From Gymnopilus junonius (taxonomy: Eukaryota > Basidiomycota > Agaricomycetes > Agaricales > Galerinaceae): a stretch of 17,451 nt of DNA. This document shows positions 15,830-17,451 of this stretch, one piece after another. Position numbers and translations under genes: made by a program. The first letter of the stretch is position 1, and each line of letters opens with the position of its first letter. Below the pieces are notes generated by a model. That model had not been told where the DNA came from. It did not search any database and saw nothing but the letters and a program-made list of their open reading frames with translations. The stretch covers positions 1 to 17,451 of the forward strand of contig JADNYJ010000637.1 in the NCBI GenBank assembly GCA_015501075.1, given 5' to 3'.

Positions 15830-17451
15830 CTACTCCTTCTCCTTCCTGATCTCATCCAGCGACTCCTCAAGCGCCTTGATAATCGTATCAATATCGCCCC
15901 TCGTCGCATCAACAGCAGTAACACCCATATGCCCTATCCGGAAATACGTATCTGCAAAGATTAAAAAATCAACTATTCCAAACCATTCAAGGCAACGAAG
16001 CCCAACACACGCACCTTTAATCGGACCCAATAAGCCCCCAGCCACAATAACACCCTTCTTCGTCAGCCTGGGCAACAGATCCGACGCCTTGACGCCCTCG
16101 GGGAAATACAGCGCCGTCATACCATTCGCCGCCTCTGACTCCTGGACAGGCAATTGCTTGAGCCCCAATGCGCGCGCCGCGTCCTTGATGCGTTTCGACG
16201 ACGCGCGGTGCAGCGCAATGCGGTCGGCGAGTGAAGGCACTTGAAGTAGAGTGTATGCGCGTTAGGAAGCTATTTTTAGAATAGGAGGAAGGAGGGGTAA
16301 AAGCGTACGTGAGGAGGAGGTTCTCGCAGTAATCTGGGAAAGGGAAGCATGGAACGCGTAGATGAGGTTCACGGGTGGCGTAGCGAAATACGCAGCGGAG
16401 CCGGATTCGTAGGCTTTCATGATAGGAAGCCATCTACATGAAAATAGAAATAAAAATAAAAAAAAGACAAGCCATTCTTCGTCCAAGAAACCCAAAGAGA
16501 GAAACGCACTTTCCCCAGCTGGCATAATAACTTCCCTCCCTCACATTCCTTTTCTTCCTGTCCTCCCACGCAGCAATAGCCCGCTGACTAGCCACGAGCA
16601 CGCTCAGCCCAGGTGGAGCGCTCAGTCCCTTCTGAGAAGCAGACAACACGACGTCCAGATCCCACTCGTCGAACCTGATCTCCTCCGACGCAACACTGCA
16701 CACGGCGTCCATGACGACGAGCGTTTGGGGTGAGACGCGGCGCACGGTCTCGGCGATGCGCGCGGCGTCGGAGAGCACGCCGGTGGACGTGTCGACGTGC
16801 GTGAATGTAAGGATTTTGTAGGACTTTTCTTGCAGCGCGGCGGCGATGTCCTCAAAGGGTACTGTTCCGCCAATAGGGGCTTTGAGCTGAGTTACTTTTG
16901 CGCCATACGTTTCTAGGCTTTGGGAAGGACAGTGGTAAGCACGACGCGAGGAGGAGGAGGATGGGGGATTGGACGAACCAATCTGTAAAGCTATAGCCGA
17001 AGTAGCCGGTATTGAGTACAAGCGCGTTTTCGCCCGGTTCGATGACATTGGCTGCAACCTAGCACTGGGTTGGAGCAGGAGAAATTAGAGAGGCTACGGA
17101 ACGCACTTGGTCCCAGCCGAGGGTGCCGCTTCCGCTGATGAGGAAGGGTTGGGCGTCTTTGCTGAGGAGGACCTCCCTGATCATGCGGATGGAGTCGCCA
17201 AAGACGGGCACGAATTCGGGGGAGACATGGGACATGGACGGGTGGGCATTGGCAAAGAGGACCTCATCTGAGACTTCAATGGGGCCCGGGATGCTGTTTG
17301 TCGGGTGGGTGAGAGGCGATTAGATTGCAGGCGCCATGCAGTGACTTACACTAGAAGCCTGTAGTAAATTTCAGTATGAGATAAAATGGAGACCACTGGG
17401 AGAGATGACGCACTTGTGGGGGCTTGTTTGAACGGGATATTGGGCAAGACA
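15830..17451 (-). CDS. AGX1: Alanine:glyoxylate aminotransferase, 5' end outside window
   Basis: PLP enzyme of class V that converts alanine and glyoxylate to pyruvate and glycine (some members use serine). Visible exons: 17451-17414, 17358-17350, 17293-17107, 17058-16979, 16917-16510, 16433-16309, 16239-16015 and 15951-15830, giving 397 aa with all phases closing. Seen: HKLLVIPGPIEVSDEV, HPSMSHVSPEF, the phosphate-binding loop SGSGTLGWDQ, the cofactor aspartate in VVMDAVCSVA, the Schiff-base lysine in SASQKGLSAPPG, YYASWGKWLPIMKAYE, and the carboxylate-binding arginine in YFRIGHMG. Length is already close to the usual 390-410, so only a few N-terminal residues are missing. The second visible exon is only 9 nt. 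The C-terminus (RKEKE) is not a peroxisomal SKL-type signal. The TAG stop is at 15830-15832. Confidence 0.9.

Noticed and set aside
15655..15924. Arg-rich ORF across the CTT repeat
   Set aside because: It is produced by the microsatellite and the antisense-like frame of the last AGX1 exon.

Overview
The window looks like nuclear DNA of a filamentous basidiomycete, most likely an Agaricomycete. Every convincing gene is broken by many short introns of about 50-65 nt with GT..AG borders. The identifiable proteins (BUB3, TAF6, alanine:glyoxylate aminotransferase, secreted FAD-linked oxidases) are eukaryotic, and there is a transposon relic. Gene models were spliced by hand from reading phase, splice motifs and comparison between repeated copies. 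Family names rest on recalled family motifs, not on a database search.

Left part (1-9870): a head-to-tail tandem array of four copies, all on the minus strand, of a secreted FAD-binding (PCMH/BBE-type) oxidoreductase gene. Units are about 2.5 kb, each with its own upstream block and 3' flank. Copy 3 (4904-6955, 10 exons, 494 aa) is the only intact one. Copy 1 (1-1623, running off the left edge) is heavily decayed. Copy 2 (2098-4338) has lost its start codon and most of its middle, and its last exon is split by a 1,626-bp transposon-like insertion. Copy 4 (7491-9492) looks recently dead: a frameshift in the signal peptide, two in-frame TAG codons and a lost splice donor. In the surviving copy the histidine that normally carries covalent FAD is a tyrosine.

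The insertion at 2115-3740 has an 8-bp target duplication (GAATCCTC) and imperfect terminal inverted repeats starting TAG, as in hAT DNA transposons. It encodes no transposase. It carries a 164-codon acidic ORF and several internal inverted repeats, including a perfect 26-bp pair.

Right part (10327-17451): conserved single-copy genes. BUB3 (minus, 7 exons, 341 aa) and TAF6 (plus, 5 exons) are divergent across a 173-bp shared promoter. TAF6 has a GC-AG first intron and an apparent one-base deletion near 13351. A small multi-spanning membrane protein of unrecognised family (minus, 5 exons, 189 aa) converges on TAF6. An alanine:glyoxylate aminotransferase (minus, 8 visible exons, start off the right edge) follows, with a 9-nt microexon and a (CTT)10 microsatellite just after its stop. 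The left array is fast-evolving accessory sequence; the right block is core nuclear and metabolic function.
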